64,000 bases of DNA from Topomyia yanbarensis (Eukaryota; Arthropoda; Insecta; Diptera; Culicidae): the NCBI RefSeq assembly GCF_030247195.1, contig NC_080672.1, forward strand, positions 403,637,037 through 403,701,036, given 5' to 3'. A model generated the notes under the pieces. The model made no database searches. It had not been told where the DNA came from and was given only the letters and a program-made list of their open reading frames with translations. Made by a program: the position numbers and the translations under genes. How positions within the stretch are numbered: the stretch's first letter is position 1; every line of letters begins with the position of its first letter. This document shows, one piece after another, positions 1-9,900 of the stretch.

Positions 1-600
1 GGGGACCAAGATATGACGATGAACTGTTCTGCCTGCTAGAGGATGTGATGCGAAGAGAGAGGTTCAACTTGTGGGGCACGATTTTCACGAGGTTTGGGTA
101 GTTCGTGTGCTTCGCTGACGAAGTAGATATAATCGGTCGAAGCATGGTGACGGCAGCAAATTTGTATACTAGGCTGAAACTCAAATCAGCACCAGTAGGA
201 TTGAAGATAAACGAGTCTAAGACGAAGCACATGCTGGCTGACGGAAATGAGTATGAAGCGGTCGACGAATTCATCTACGCAGGCTCATAGGTAAATGCGT
301 ACAATAGCAGCCGGGAGATCGGAAAGTGCATTATCTCCAGACGTCGAGCTTACTATAGTTTCCATAAAACGTTGCAATCCAGGAAGCTTCACCACCTATG
401 TACAAATGTGGTGGTACTCTACGAGCACGAAACGTGGAAAATGCTCAAAGAGGTCGTAGTATTCGAAAGGAGTGTTGAGAACAATTTTAGGCGGTGTACA
501 TGAGAACGGTTTATGGAGGAGGATGAACCATAAAATTGCGAGAACCAAATTTGTGCAAATTGGTACGGTGTCATCGTGGTAATCGAAAGAGAAAGTAAAC
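1..600 (+). pseudogene. RTE-type non-LTR retrotransposon fragment (reverse transcriptase C-terminal half)
   Basis: The plus-strand frame at 105-290 encodes a reverse transcriptase motif C region, with the catalytic box reading FADE instead of FADD, followed by a region of the type GLKIN-SKTK. Beyond a stop codon, conserved words continue in shifted frames (SREI, RRAYY, LYEHETW, WRRMNH) to about 580. The same words occur in the same order in the RTE element at 6.5-9.7 kb, so both belong to the RTE clade, but they are clearly different families. The element runs off the left edge, has several stops and frameshifts, and lost the second catalytic Asp. It sits in an intron of Bre1, in the opposite orientation to that gene. 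Confidence 0.7.
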
Positions 601-663
601 AAAGAGATGCTCTCAATGTTGCTTACGTTCTAAATTCTCCAGGATTGTTGAACAGATTAGAAC

Positions 664-802
664 TTAACCCTTAAATGCATGAATTTCATTTTTCTTTAGT
701 ACTAATTTTTCTGGATGGATACGATCTATACCTCTTGTTGAGCATTTGTATCACAAAATTCAGTATATTGTCAAATGGCAACAGTATGCATTTAATGGTC
801 AA
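664..802. mobile_element. short inverted-repeat element with TTAA at one end (piggyBac-like MITE candidate)
   Basis: The left end TTAACCCTTAAATGCAT is matched in inverted orientation by the right end, which reads TTGACCATTAAATGCATAC on the minus strand. The 139-bp interior has no coding potential. TTAA at the left end suggests a piggyBac-type target, but the right end has only TTGA, so the assignment is weak. It lies in the last visible Bre1 intron. Confidence 0.35.
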
Positions 803-1223
803 GGGAATGTAAAATCAAAAAATATGTAATATTGTTAAAAATCCAAGAACTTTCTAGTTGAAAAACACCTACAGCCAGCAGGTTAGAGCTCAAATTGCCT
901 TTTGTTTAGAAAACATAGGTCGGTAATTCTCAGTAGCCCAGAGTTTTTGAAACCCATAAACTTAACAAGATTTGATCGTGTACTCGAAGACTTACTAAAC
1001 AACTAACTAACAAACAATGCATTACAGTTCCTTTCGCTTGCTAGGAATGAATCCTAGACCTTACACCCTTTAAATCTCCAACGACGTGACAAGTATGGAA
1101 CAGTCTGATACAACATCGTCCTTCTATTAAATTGGTTCGTACTTGGTCTAGAACCTCAAAACCTTTTTGTGACTGCAGTTAAACGGATTACCTTTACGTC
1201 CACTAAGCATACCCGAAACGTAC

Positions 1224-1415
1224 CTGATCTTCCAGCACCTGCTTCTCCTCCCGTAGCAGCTTGTGCATCTGGTTGGCCTTGATGCGATCGGACATCAGCT
1301 TAAAGTTGGCATCGTCCTTCTCCCGTAACTGCTGAATTAATCGAGAATTTTGCTCCTGCATATCCTCAAACGCCTGACCGGTCACTTCCATCTCGTTGAG
1401 GAGTGCTTCCTCTTC
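1224..1415 (-). CDS. Bre1: Bre1 coding exon 4
   Basis: The acceptor TTTTGCAG precedes 1415 and the donor GTACGT begins at 1223. The 64 codons (about residues 729-792) encode [14 protein letters not shown] through [12 protein letters not shown], the best conserved coiled coil of the family, just before the missing RING-containing C-terminus. Downstream exons are not in this window; the following 1.2 kb is intron with transposon debris. Confidence 0.9.
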
Positions 1416-4194
1416 CTGCAAAACAAAATAGCTCCGATTATTGCCAGTATGATTTTGGTAAAATTGTTTGGCTTCTGTACTACATGGGATCCTACGAACG
1501 GCCTATAGCCGCCGCTCCACGCACTGTCTGGCTGCTTTTGATTTTGAACCTGTTTCTGCAGTTCGTACTTCTGCTCCTCGAGTTGCTTAATTTTCCTAAG
1601 TGCTTCTTCATCGGCCAGCTTCTTCCGATCCTCTCGCTTACTTTCCTGAAGCTTTTTCATTTGATTTTTCAAATCTTCAATTTCGGCACCTTTTTTCTTT
1701 TCGGAAGCCATCAGCTGAACTTTGTCTCGTTGTTCCTTCGAAACACCTTTGTACATGTCCAGCAGCAGTTTCATCTCTTTCTGATCATTGAGTGCCTTTT
1801 TGATTTGATTGCGCAAATCCCTTACCAGATCCGACTCTGCACTTTTCGCCCGTTGATCTTTATCACCTTTCGGAGTTCCCGGTGCTTCCACCTTAATCGG
1901 TTTCCCGTCCGGGCCGATTTCTTCCTTTTTGACCCCGTTTGGATCGCAACCATCGCCTTCTTCGCCAGATTCCGATTTAAGGGCGCCTAAGCTAGGATCG
2001 TCTGAATTTTCATCCTTCACAGAACTCAAACCATCACATGCACCTGGCTCTTCCTTAATCCCGGAAGCTGCCGCAGACTGCTCGCTTTCCTTCTTAATAT
2101 CCGCTTGCTGCTGTTCCTGCAGTGTTGTCAATTTTAAAGTCACTTCCTCCAGTTCTTTCCGCAACTTTGCGTTATCCGCTGACACTTCCTTGTACTTTTT
2201 CTTATATCGCTGTACTTCTCCTTTCAATTGACCATTATGATTTTGTAGTGACGTAATTAGATGACGCATTTCGCGGTTAATGGGAGCCGTCTGTTCATTT
2301 GCCGCCATATTTTGTTCGAACTCGATCCTTAACATTTCGTACTCTTTGCGGATCTGCGATAGTACATCTTCCATCTGTATCATGTCGCTGCGGACACGCT
2401 TCTGGGCGATCAGTTCTTCACTCTCCATCATCTCAATTTGTCGTAAATGTTGATTCTTACTCGTCTGAAGCTGGTTACGATTCTCATCCAGCAGTGTCTT
2501 AATCTGCATCGATTCATTGTACAACACGGAAAATTGCGACTGGAGGCACTTGTACTCGGTCGTCTCTACGATCACTGATTCCGGCAGCTGGCGAATGTCC
2601 ATCTTCAGCTTTTCCACCTCCTTCAGTGCTTCCCGATGTTGCAGATGAAGTTTGTCTAGTTCCTGGAGTCGATTATTAGCCAGTTCTTTGTATTCCTCGA
2701 GTTCCTTTTGAAGATCTTCCAAATGCTGGGCGGCCACGCTGGTCATGGAACCACCTGCAAATTAACAATTATCAATAAAGTGACTAAAAATTGATTAGCT
2801 TTGGATCGTACCTTTAGCACTGCTAGTTGTCGACGACGAATGCTTGTCCTTGTCCGAACTTGAAATATCACCATGTAGCTGATGGTACGCCTTCAACTTC
2901 TCAATAGCTTCGGCTAAATGGTTCTCCAATTTGTCATTCCTGCAGCGCACCTTTTCCAGCTCATATTGCAAATCATCAATCTGGTTCTTCAATTCAGCCG
3001 ATTCCGTATCCTTACCATTCAGCATATCCTGAATTTCGCTCATTTTTAGCGAAATTGTATGAAACTTCTCGTGAAGCAAAGTGTTCTGAGTTAGCAAATT
3101 ACGATTCTCGGCCATAACCTCTGTATAGCTCTGTCGTAGAGTTTCATCAATATCCGGTACTTGGGCGTCCGGATCTTCGGATTCGCCTTTCATGGCAAGC
3201 GTTATTTTCTCGTTACGCTGCATGAGACGATCGAAAACCTGGACAATTTTTGCCACGGCCCGCTTGGATACTTGAACCCTATTAGCTAACTTGTCATCCA
3301 GCTCCTCCTTGTCCCAGGTGGAAAGCTGCATCAGGAAGGACGTGGTAACCTCGTTTTCGTCTAGGAAGTAAAGGAAAATTTAGATTTGCACACGCTTACA
3401 TTTGCGAATATATTTCTCGCTTTCGTAACAGAAAACTTAAGATAATCACTCTTCTTCTGAAAGGTCATTAGAATTCGTCACTATTTTAATAGTAAACATT
3501 TCCTTATTAGTATAACATTAACAGAAAGAAACGGATGTTACAATAAAACTTCGTTTTTGGCAGTCCACCATTATCTTGCCAAAATCAATCCCATGTAGTT
3601 AGGAAATCCCATGTAACATGGGACTGACATGGGACATGGGTATAGTTTGTGTTCATATAGAAAACAAAATAAGCAAGCAAAATAATTGTTTGAAATAGTA
3701 GATTTGATTGTGACTTTTGACAGAATCTGGTTTCAATATACAAATTTCAAGTCGATAATAACATGAAAAATTCTGAAAACTCAACCAACCTGTAAAAATA
3801 CCCGGAACATCGCCCCCTACCAATACTCACTCTTATTCTCCGACTCATCGGCCGTCTCCGCATCGAACCGCTGCAGCAGCACTCGGATGTCCTCATTGAG
3901 CTGATTCCAGTAGCGATTGACCACATTCAGGACGGCATCGTCCTGTGTTTGGCGTTTCTCGAGCTGCTCGATCCGTTGGCGAAGCTCTGCTTCGCACCGA
4001 ACCCGCTGCTCAATGCGCTGGGCTAGTTTCTTGTTCTGGAACTGGAGCACTTTGATGTCCATCTCTTCCAGGGTGGAAATGGGTCCAATCAGGTGAGGTT
4101 CGAAATGAACTTTCTTAATTGGTGGCGGAGCTCCACCTCCACTGCCAGTAGTGGCACCCCCTCCGGCGGGGTCTTCTGCCGCCCGCTTAGACAT
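1224..4194 (-). CDS. Bre1: E3 ubiquitin-protein ligase Bre1 (RNF20/RNF40 family), N-terminal four exons, partial
   Basis: Bre1 pairs with the E2 enzyme Rad6 to monoubiquitinate histone H2B in the nucleus, a mark of transcription elongation that precedes H3K4 and H3K79 methylation. The joined exons 4194-3831, 3360-2812, 2754-1484 and 1415-1224 give 2376 bases, 792 codons, with no frame break; every junction has a GT donor and AG acceptor. The protein opens with a Gly/Pro-rich leader ([12 protein letters not shown]), then a conserved N-terminal region ([19 protein letters not shown]), long coiled coils through most of residues 55-500 and 600-780, and a Lys/Glu-rich linker at about 520-600. The last visible exon carries the very conserved [20 protein letters not shown]. 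Drosophila Bre1 is a little over 1000 residues, so about 200-250 residues including the C-terminal RING finger lie left of the window. The start is the first ATG of the exon and fits the family's N-terminus. Confidence in identity is high; exon edges are inferred from splice consensus and reading frame. Confidence 0.93.
1484..2754 (-). CDS. Bre1: Bre1 coding exon 3 (large coiled-coil exon with acidic Lys/Glu linker)
   Basis: The acceptor TTTGCAG precedes 2754 and the donor GTAGTA begins at 1483, right after the codons for FVGSH. The exon is 1271 bases and brings the running frame to phase 0. It encodes about residues 305-728: coiled coil, then a low-complexity acidic linker with six motifs of the form hydrophobic-Lys-any-Glu, then coiled coil again. 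Confidence 0.9.
2812..3360 (-). CDS. Bre1: Bre1 coding exon 2
   Basis: The acceptor CTAG precedes 3360 and the donor GTACGA begins at 2811. The split codon restores Asn, giving [13 protein letters not shown] across the junction, and the frame continues through [15 protein letters not shown]. It encodes about residues 122-304, mostly coiled coil, ending in a Ser-rich stretch. Confidence 0.9.
3831..4194 (-). CDS. Bre1: Bre1 coding exon 1
   Basis: The exon runs from the ATG at 4194-4192 to a donor reading GTGAGT at 3830-3825. It ends one base into a codon. It encodes residues 1-121, including the Gly-rich leader and the first coiled coil. If read past the donor the frame stops within four codons. 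Confidence 0.9.
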
Positions 4195-4670
4195 AATGTC
4201 CTTGGGTGTGACTCAACAAGAAACGGTCACAGAGATGGACAAAACTAGGATTGAAGTCTGCTGGTGATTTCGATAGGAATGCAAAAAATTTGAATATCGA
4301 TTTTTCAAGATCCAACCGCAAATGTCAGAAGAAAAGTTTTCGCAACTTTTTCGCTGAAAATTGTATTGTTTTGCAGATATTCAATGTTTTAATTGATACT
4401 TACCTTAACGGTAGCATAAATAATCTGATTGCAGCTAAATTTTAACAATAATTTAATAAGTTTTAAAGACACTCTCCTTGGCCGACCGTCCCAGACACAT
4501 CAACAAAGCGTATAATTTTCGAGACGGGCGAAACTGCAAGCGCTGGCAGCACTGCTATCATAGCGGTAAATGCAACCCAGTGCAAATAAATACGGTCTGT
4601 GAGGGGTGATGATTCAATATTTTCAACTGTCATACACAGGGTTGAAAACTTTCTAACCTATTTCTACCTA
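4195..4670 (-). promoter_or_regulatory. Bre1 5' flank with possible DREF site
   Basis: This stretch just upstream of the Bre1 ATG has no gene of its own. It contains ATATCGATTT near 4293-4302, which resembles the DREF element (TATCGATA) common at insect housekeeping promoters, and a GGTCACAG near 4223 resembling core-promoter motif 1 but in the antisense orientation. A GC-richer part lies at 4480-4570. The transcription start cannot be placed from sequence. Confidence 0.3.
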
Positions 4671-5405
4671 CACTGAGAAATGAAAATATGCATAGTTAGC
4701 ATGCCTTTTATTTTATGTTATTTCTCTTTTATTCTGCTGTGATTTTTATGCATTTTCTAGCATATCCGAATCGAATTTTGAAAATAGCATTTACCCTACA
4801 AAGAATCATAAAACAATAGATATTATAGTTATTACTGTTTCAACATTGTTCGATGCAGTAGAGTTTCAATTAAATTTCATGTAACAATCAATTTTATTGT
4901 TCAGCAAAAAACTGATACAGTAAAATCACATTAAATTTTACTGTTATAAAGAAAAAAATGTATGAAATAAAATCGATTTTTTAATGTTAAAATGCACAAC
5001 CACCCCCTTTTTTACTGTAAAAGTCGATTTTACATTGAAATCTCGCGTGTTTTTTTTTGTAAACGGCCAATAAGCATGCTGTCAAAATTCACTTTGAGAG
5101 AAAATTCCGGACAAACCGTAGTTCGCCGAGAACGGATGTTAACATTTTATGAAAGAGAAAAGTTTAATCTTTCGTCTGTTGTTGTGATTTATAATCGGCG
5201 ATGAATTGCTTGTTAAGAATTTCCTCTCAAAGTGAATTTTGACAATATGCTTCTTGGCCCTTTTCAAAAAACATGCGCGAAATGTGCTGTGGAAACGTTA
5301 AAGTTTATTGTTTTTGTATTGTAGCATAACACTAGAATTTATTGTAAATTATTGTAAAATTACTGTACCGTCACAGTGAAAATCATGATTTTGTTACTGT
5401 ACATT
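4671..5405 (+). mobile_element. AT-rich non-autonomous element, copy 1, interrupted by a foldback element
   Basis: Segments at 4765-4985 and 5300-5405 match, on the opposite strand, the element at 11498-12201. One stretch of about 39 bases around the TTATAGTTATTACTG core is identical in the two copies. There is no coding capacity. The element is split by the foldback element at 5043-5280 and its continuation is split again at 5407-5641. Confidence 0.6.
5043..5280. mobile_element. foldback MITE, divergent family member
   Basis: The two halves form long inverted repeats. The left arm (TCGCGTGTTTTTT, GGCCAATAAGCATGCTGTC, then AATTCACTTTGAGAG) is repeated inverted in the right arm (CTCTCAAAGTGAATT, GACAATATGCTTCTTGGCC). 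The centre contains TGAAAGAGAAAAGTTT, shared with the two foldback copies at 5407 and 5962, so all three are one superfamily. Confidence 0.65.
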
Positions 5406-5406
5406 T

Positions 5407-5641
5407 CTCGACAAACATATGATTACGGCCTAAAAGCCAACTGTCAAAATCCACTTTTAATGGAAATTCCGGACAAACCGTTACTAGCTGAACACAGTTC
5501 ACAACAGTTTATGAAAGAGAAAACTTTTCTCTTTCGTTTACTACCAACATCTGTGATTGGCATGTAACGGTTTGTCCGGAATTTCCATTCAAAGTGGATT
5601 GTGACAGTTGGCTTTTAGGCCGTAATCGTATGTTTGTCGAG
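5407..5641. mobile_element. foldback MITE with complete terminal inverted repeats
   Basis: The ends CTCGACAAACATATGATTAC and, inverted, GTAATCGTATGTTTGTCGAG continue as arms of about 75 bases (GGCCTAAAAGCCAACTGTC, then GGAAATTCCGGACAAACCGT). The element is flanked by ATTT on both sides (5403-5406 and 5642-5645). The inverted relative at 11498-12201 has the uninterrupted sequence near 11826-11842, which acts as an empty site. No coding capacity. Confidence 0.75.
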
Positions 5642-5961
5642 ATTTGTATTCGGGTATACTTCTAGTAAGCATTCAATGAGTGGAATGAAAATGGCTGCTT
5701 GTTAATTTATTTTATGCATACAATATTTTTTATCTTGAATCCATTATATCGATGAAGTGCACCATTTTCCATGTCATTGGTGTTTTGTAAGGTTTTATGG
5801 AGCCATTTTCTGACAAATGATAAAATATGGTTTGGTTGCTGTATTGTTTTTGTTAAAAATAATCAACTACATATACGGCAAATGTGTAGCAGATACATGT
5901 TCTACTTTGCCGCACAATTTCTGTTCAATTTAATCATTTTTACTCTTTTAACGATAATAAT

Positions 5962-6145
5962 TCTCGACAAACATATGATTACGGCTAAAAGCCAACTGTC
6001 CAAATTCTCTTTGAAAGGAAATTCGTGAAAAACCGTTGCTCGCCAATCACAGATGTTTGTAGTAAACAAAAAAGAAAAGTTTTCTCTTTCATTAACTGCT
6101 ATGAACTGTGTTTAACCAGTAACGGTTTGTCCGGAATATCCTTGA
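5962..6145. mobile_element. foldback MITE, truncated copy
   Basis: It begins with TCTCGACAAACATATGATT, like the complete copy at 5407, and keeps the centre and the inner part of the right arm (AACGGTTTGTCCGGAAT). Similarity stops near 6145, so the right terminus is missing. Confidence 0.6.
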
Positions 6146-6503
6146 GCTGACTCCGGTTCGAGCCCAACGGCTGTCAAACAGTTTGTTTCAAGGGAGTTTC
6201 GAACCTAGGTTATGAACCATTGAATTAAAACTCGGGTTAGACTATAACCTGAATTATAGTTCAGGTCCATTCACATCACCTTTATTTGGTGTTGATGGTA
6301 GTTTGATGCATTTAACCTGAGTTCGTTTCTCCCTTTTCAAGCGACAAGGACATGTGTGGCATGTTCAGGAGTGTTTCAGTTCTAGATTCAAAATTTTGAC
6401 AGTTCTATAATATTAAACTGAAAATTTTAAAACTAGAACTTGCTGTCCTCAGCAGCAGTTTCAGTGGGTGTTCTATTCAGTTTAAAATTCATGTCTCCCC
6501 ATG
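6146..6503. other. unassigned stretch between foldback element and RTE element
   Basis: No gene is visible. Short imperfect inverted repeats occur (TATAACCTGAATTATAGTTCAGG near 6240), which suggest decayed element debris. CGGTTCGAGCCC near 6154 resembles a tRNA B box but has no A box or cloverleaf around it. Confidence 0.3.
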
Positions 6504-6526
6504 CCTTCAGCATTTTTTTTTATTTA

Positions 6527-7219
6527 TTAACAGATTAAGGCCGAAGTGGCCTGTGCCGTATACAAAAGATTCCTCCATTCCACTCGGTCCATGGCCGCGC
6601 GTCGCCAGCCACGCAGTCTGCGAAGGGTCCGCAAATCGTCTTCCACCTGGTCGATCCATCGTGCTCGCTGCGCGCCACGTCTTCTTGTACCGGTCGGATT
6701 GCAATTGAGAACCGTTTTCACCGGGCTATTGTCCGACATTCTGGCTACGTGCCCGGCCCACCGTAGTCGTCCGATTTTCGCGGTATGACAGATGGGCGGC
6801 TCCCCCAACAGCTGATGCAACTCATGGTTCATTCGCCGTCTCCATGTGCCGTCTTCCATCTGCACTCCACCGTAGATGGTACGCAGCACTTTCCGTTCGA
6901 AGACACCAAGTGCGCGTTGGTCCTCCACGAGCATGGTCCAGGTCTCGTGCCCGTAGAGAACTACCGGTCTAATCAGCGTCTTGTAGATGGTCAACTTCGT
7001 ACGACGGCGAACTCTGTTCGACCGAAGTGTCTTGCGGAGACCAAAGTAAGCACGATTTCCTGCCACGATGCGTCTACGAATCTCTCTGCTGGTATCATTG
7101 TCGGCGGTCACCAGTGAGCCCAAGTACACGAACTCTTCAACCACCTCGATTTCGTCACCACCGATGCAAACTCGAAGCGGGCGGTTCTCATTCTCTTCTC
7201 GTGAACCTCTTCCTATCAT
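6527..7219 (-). pseudogene. RTE element: reverse transcriptase thumb and C-terminal region
   Basis: After the deletion the element continues in another frame with SKTKYMIG, then EVVEEFVYLGSLVTADN, SREIRRRIVAGNRAYFGL, LYGHETWTM and the arginine-rich end typical of the RTE C-terminus. The stop is followed within about 20 bases by the A-rich tail. The 230-residue segment has no internal stop. Confidence 0.85.
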
Positions 7220-7722
7220 GTACTTTGTCTTCGACGTGTGGCAAGTCCGACGCGCTTGGCTTCTCTTTTCAGTCTGATGTAGGCTTCCTCCATCTTCTCA
7301 AAGTTTCGTGCAATAATATCAACGTCATCGGCGAAGCCAAGTAGCTGAACGGACTTTGTGAAAATCGTACCACTCGTGTCGATCCCTGCTCTTCTTATTA
7401 CACCTTCCAGCGCGATGTTGAATAACAGACACGAGAGACCATCACCTTGCCGTAACCCTCTGCGTGATTCGAAGGGACTCGAGAGCGTCCCTGAGACACG
7501 TACTACGCACATCACCCGATCCATCGTCGCCTTCACTAATCGCGTCAGTTTGTCCGGGAATCCGTACTCGTGCATAATCTGCCATAGCTGATCTCGATCG
7601 ATAGTGTCGTATGCGGCTTTGAAGTCGATGAACAAATGATGTGTGGGCACATTGTACTCGCGGCATTTCTGCAGTACTTGACGAAGAGCGAACACCTGGT
7701 CCGTGGTAGATCGTTCGCTCAT
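7216..7722 (-). pseudogene. RTE element: reverse transcriptase catalytic core
   Basis: This segment continues in frame after the TAG at 7732-7734. It has motif A (FIDFKAAYDTI, Asp at residue 33), motif B (GLRQGDGLSCLLFN) and an intact motif C (GFADDVDII, residues 129-137). At about 7236-7241 a deletion of about four bases shifts the frame just after KRVGLA, so the reading ends in an artificial tail. Active-site residues are all present. Confidence 0.85.
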
Positions 7723-7731
7723 GAAACCCGC

Positions 7732-9411
7732 CTAGTACTGCCCCCCGAACTCTCTTGCAATTGGTGATAGTCGACGGCATAGTATTTGGGAGAGTACCTT
7801 GTAGGCGGCGTTCAGCAGGGTGATTGCTCGGTAATTACAGCAATCCAGCTTGTCGCCCTTTTTGTAGATAGGACACACGACACCTTCCATCCACTCCTCC
7901 GGTAAAATCTCCTCCTCCCAAATCTTGGTAATCACCCAGTGCAGCGCTTTAGCCAGTGGCTCGCCACCGTGTTTTAGTAGCTCGCTTGGTATTTGGTCAA
8001 CCCCAGCGGCTTTATTATTTTTGAGCCGGCTGATCTCCTCCTGGATTTCTTGGAGATCCGGAGCCGGTAGTGTAATGTCTTCCGCGCGTGCTCCCAGGTG
8101 CGTTACCGTGCCATCCTCGTCGTCTGCTGCATCACCGTTCAGGTGTTCTTCGTAGTGCTGCCGCCACCTCTGGATCACCTCACACTGGTCCGTGAGAAGA
8201 TTCCCGTTTGTATCTCTGCACATGTCGGCCTGTGGTACGTGGCCCCTGCGCGAGCAGTTCAACTTCTCGTAGAATTTCCGTGTGCCTTTAGCGCGGTACA
8301 GCTGCTCCATCGCTTCGCGATCTCGGTCTTCCTGCTGGCGCTTTTTGGTCCGGAAAACCGAGTTCTGCCTGTTCCGTGCCTGTTTATATCGCGCCTCGTT
8401 CGCCCTCGTGCGGTGTTGCAGCATTCTCGCCCATGCTGCATTCTTCTCTTCGACTAACTGCTCGCATTCGCCGTCGTACCAGTCGCTTCTTCGGTCCGGG
8501 CCCATCGTACCTAGTGCAGTGGCTGCGGTGCTACCTATGGCGGATCGGATATCTCTCCAGCCATCTTCAACGGCAACTGCGCCTAGCTGCTCTTCCGTTG
8601 GTAGTGCCACTTCCAACTGCTGCGCGTATTCTTGAGCCACTCTGCCATCTTGTAGCCGCTCGATGTTTAGCCGCGGCGTTCGGCTTCGACGAGAGCTATG
8701 CACTGTCGAAAGTTTTGAGCGCAAGCATACTGCAACCAGGTGGTGGTCCGAATCTATATTCGCACTGCGATAAGTGCGGACGTTTGTGATGTCCGAGAAG
8801 AATCTACCGTCGATTAGAACGTGGTCGATTTGATTTTTTGTTACTTGGTCCGGTGATCTCCAGGTGACTTTGTGGATATCTTTGCGAGGGAAGAAGGTGC
8901 GTCGGATTACCATTCCACGGGAGGCTGCGAAGTTCACACATCGTTGGCCGTTGTCATTTGATACGGAATGCAGGCTGTTAGGCCCGATCACCGGTCTGTA
9001 CATTGCCTCCCTTCTTACCTGTGCGTTCATGTCGCCGATGACAATTTTCACGTCTCGCAGAGGGCAACCGTCGTATGTCTGCTCCAGCTGCATGTAGAAC
9101 GCTTCTTTCTTGTCGCCGGGTCTCCCTTCGTGTGGGCAGTGCACGTTGATGATGCTGTAGTTGAAGAAACGGCCTTTGATCCTCAACTTGCACATCCTTG
9201 CGTTGATCGGCTGCCACCCGATCACACGTTGGCGCATCTTGCCCAGCACTATGAAGCCGGTTCCCAGCTCGTTGGTTGTACCACAGCTCTGGTAGAAGGA
9301 AGTCGCTCGATGCCCGCTTTTCCACACCTTCTGTCCCGTCCAGCAAAGTTCCTGCAGCGCCACGATATCGAAGTTGCGGGGGTGTAGCTCGTCGTTGATT
9401 AACCATGTCAC
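7732..9411 (-). pseudogene. RTE element: AP endonuclease and N-terminal reverse transcriptase segment
   Basis: This 559-residue open frame begins in the endonuclease. Catalytic landmarks are intact: the Glu of DIVALQE (residue 21), GDMNA (126-130), IDHVL (195-199) and SDHH (221-224). A basic linker at about 240-440 leads into reverse transcriptase motifs (NNKAAGVDQIPSELLK near 465-480, CNYRAITLLNAAYKVL near 525-540). The frame ends at a TAG (7732-7734) where the conserved reverse transcriptase box normally continues with Tyr-Gln-Ala-Gly-Phe; the next codons in the same frame resume the box, so this is a simple nonsense change. The first Met is probably not the native start: matching sequence continues in another frame up to about 9638, implying a frameshift near 9410-9440. 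Confidence 0.85.
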
Positions 9412-9700
9412 ATCCTGCGAAGCCGTGCGATCTGCAGTTCCATGTTCCGAGTTTCCAATCGTGATCCTTTATTCGTCGCCTGGGTCGTTGCCGATTGTTC
9501 TGGGTCGTATTCTCTTCTGTATTGTTCGTTATGTGGGTTTTTTAAGGGGCGGCTTATAGGGCCTACGCCAACCACCTGTCTCGACGCCACGAGGAGGCCA
9601 AGGCTAGGAGTTACTGGGCAGGAAGCTAAGGATTGCAAGTGGGGTCTATTTTATGCTTTCAGGTACAAGAGGCTTACGCACTGCCCAGTCATTGCCGACC

Positions 9701-9765
9701 GCATTACTGTATTCAAATTTATTTTTTCCCTTCAGCATTACTGTATTCAAATTTATTTTTCCCCA
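9701..9765. repeat. tandem duplication of about 34 bases at the 5' edge of the RTE element
   Basis: The unit starting GCATTACTGTATTCAAATTT at 9701 is repeated at 9735 with one or two changes. The proposed target duplication of the RTE element lies at the junction of the two units, so the duplication may have arisen with the insertion or from slippage. Confidence 0.6.
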
Positions 9766-9778
9766 GTCTATCGGGTCT

Positions 9779-9900
9779 AACGACCGATTTCTTCACTGGA
9801 TTTCGCTGAAAACCAGTTTTCAGTTTGCTGGTGGCCAATTAACTGAAAACAGGTTTTCAACGAAAACCGGTTTTCATCCAGGTGAAGAAATTGGTCGTAA
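9779..9900. mobile_element. palindromic MITE of about 120 bases
   Basis: ACGACCGATTTCTTCACTGG at the left is matched inverted by CCAGGTGAAGAAATTGGTCGT at the right, and the interior (GAAAACCAGTTTTCAGTT and AACTGAAAACAGG) also folds back, giving nearly one long hairpin. A related terminus, GGCCAATTTCTTCACTGGAT, lies inside the element at 11498-12201. Confidence 0.65.

Larger units (their letters stand above)
6504..9739 (-). mobile_element. RTE-clade non-LTR retrotransposon, nearly full length
   Basis: The element is read on the minus strand. It carries an endonuclease followed by a reverse transcriptase, the usual RTE order, and ends in a short AATAAATAAAAAAAAA tail near 6511-6530. The 11-mer CCTTCAGCATT occurs at 6504-6514 and again at 9729-9739, immediately outside the two ends, and is a likely target-site duplication. 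The element body is about 3.2 kb. The single expected open frame is broken by one in-frame stop, a short deletion and an apparent early frameshift, so this copy is inactive but not old. It lies about 2.3 kb upstream of Bre1. Confidence 0.85.

Noticed and set aside
1403..1990. 195-codon plus-strand frame that looks membrane-like
   Set aside because: It is the antisense of the Bre1 coiled-coil exon; Lys/Glu-rich coding reads as Phe/Leu-rich on the other strand.
7925..9400. Several plus-strand frames of 80-140 codons
   Set aside because: They are antisense shadows of the RTE endonuclease and reverse transcriptase.
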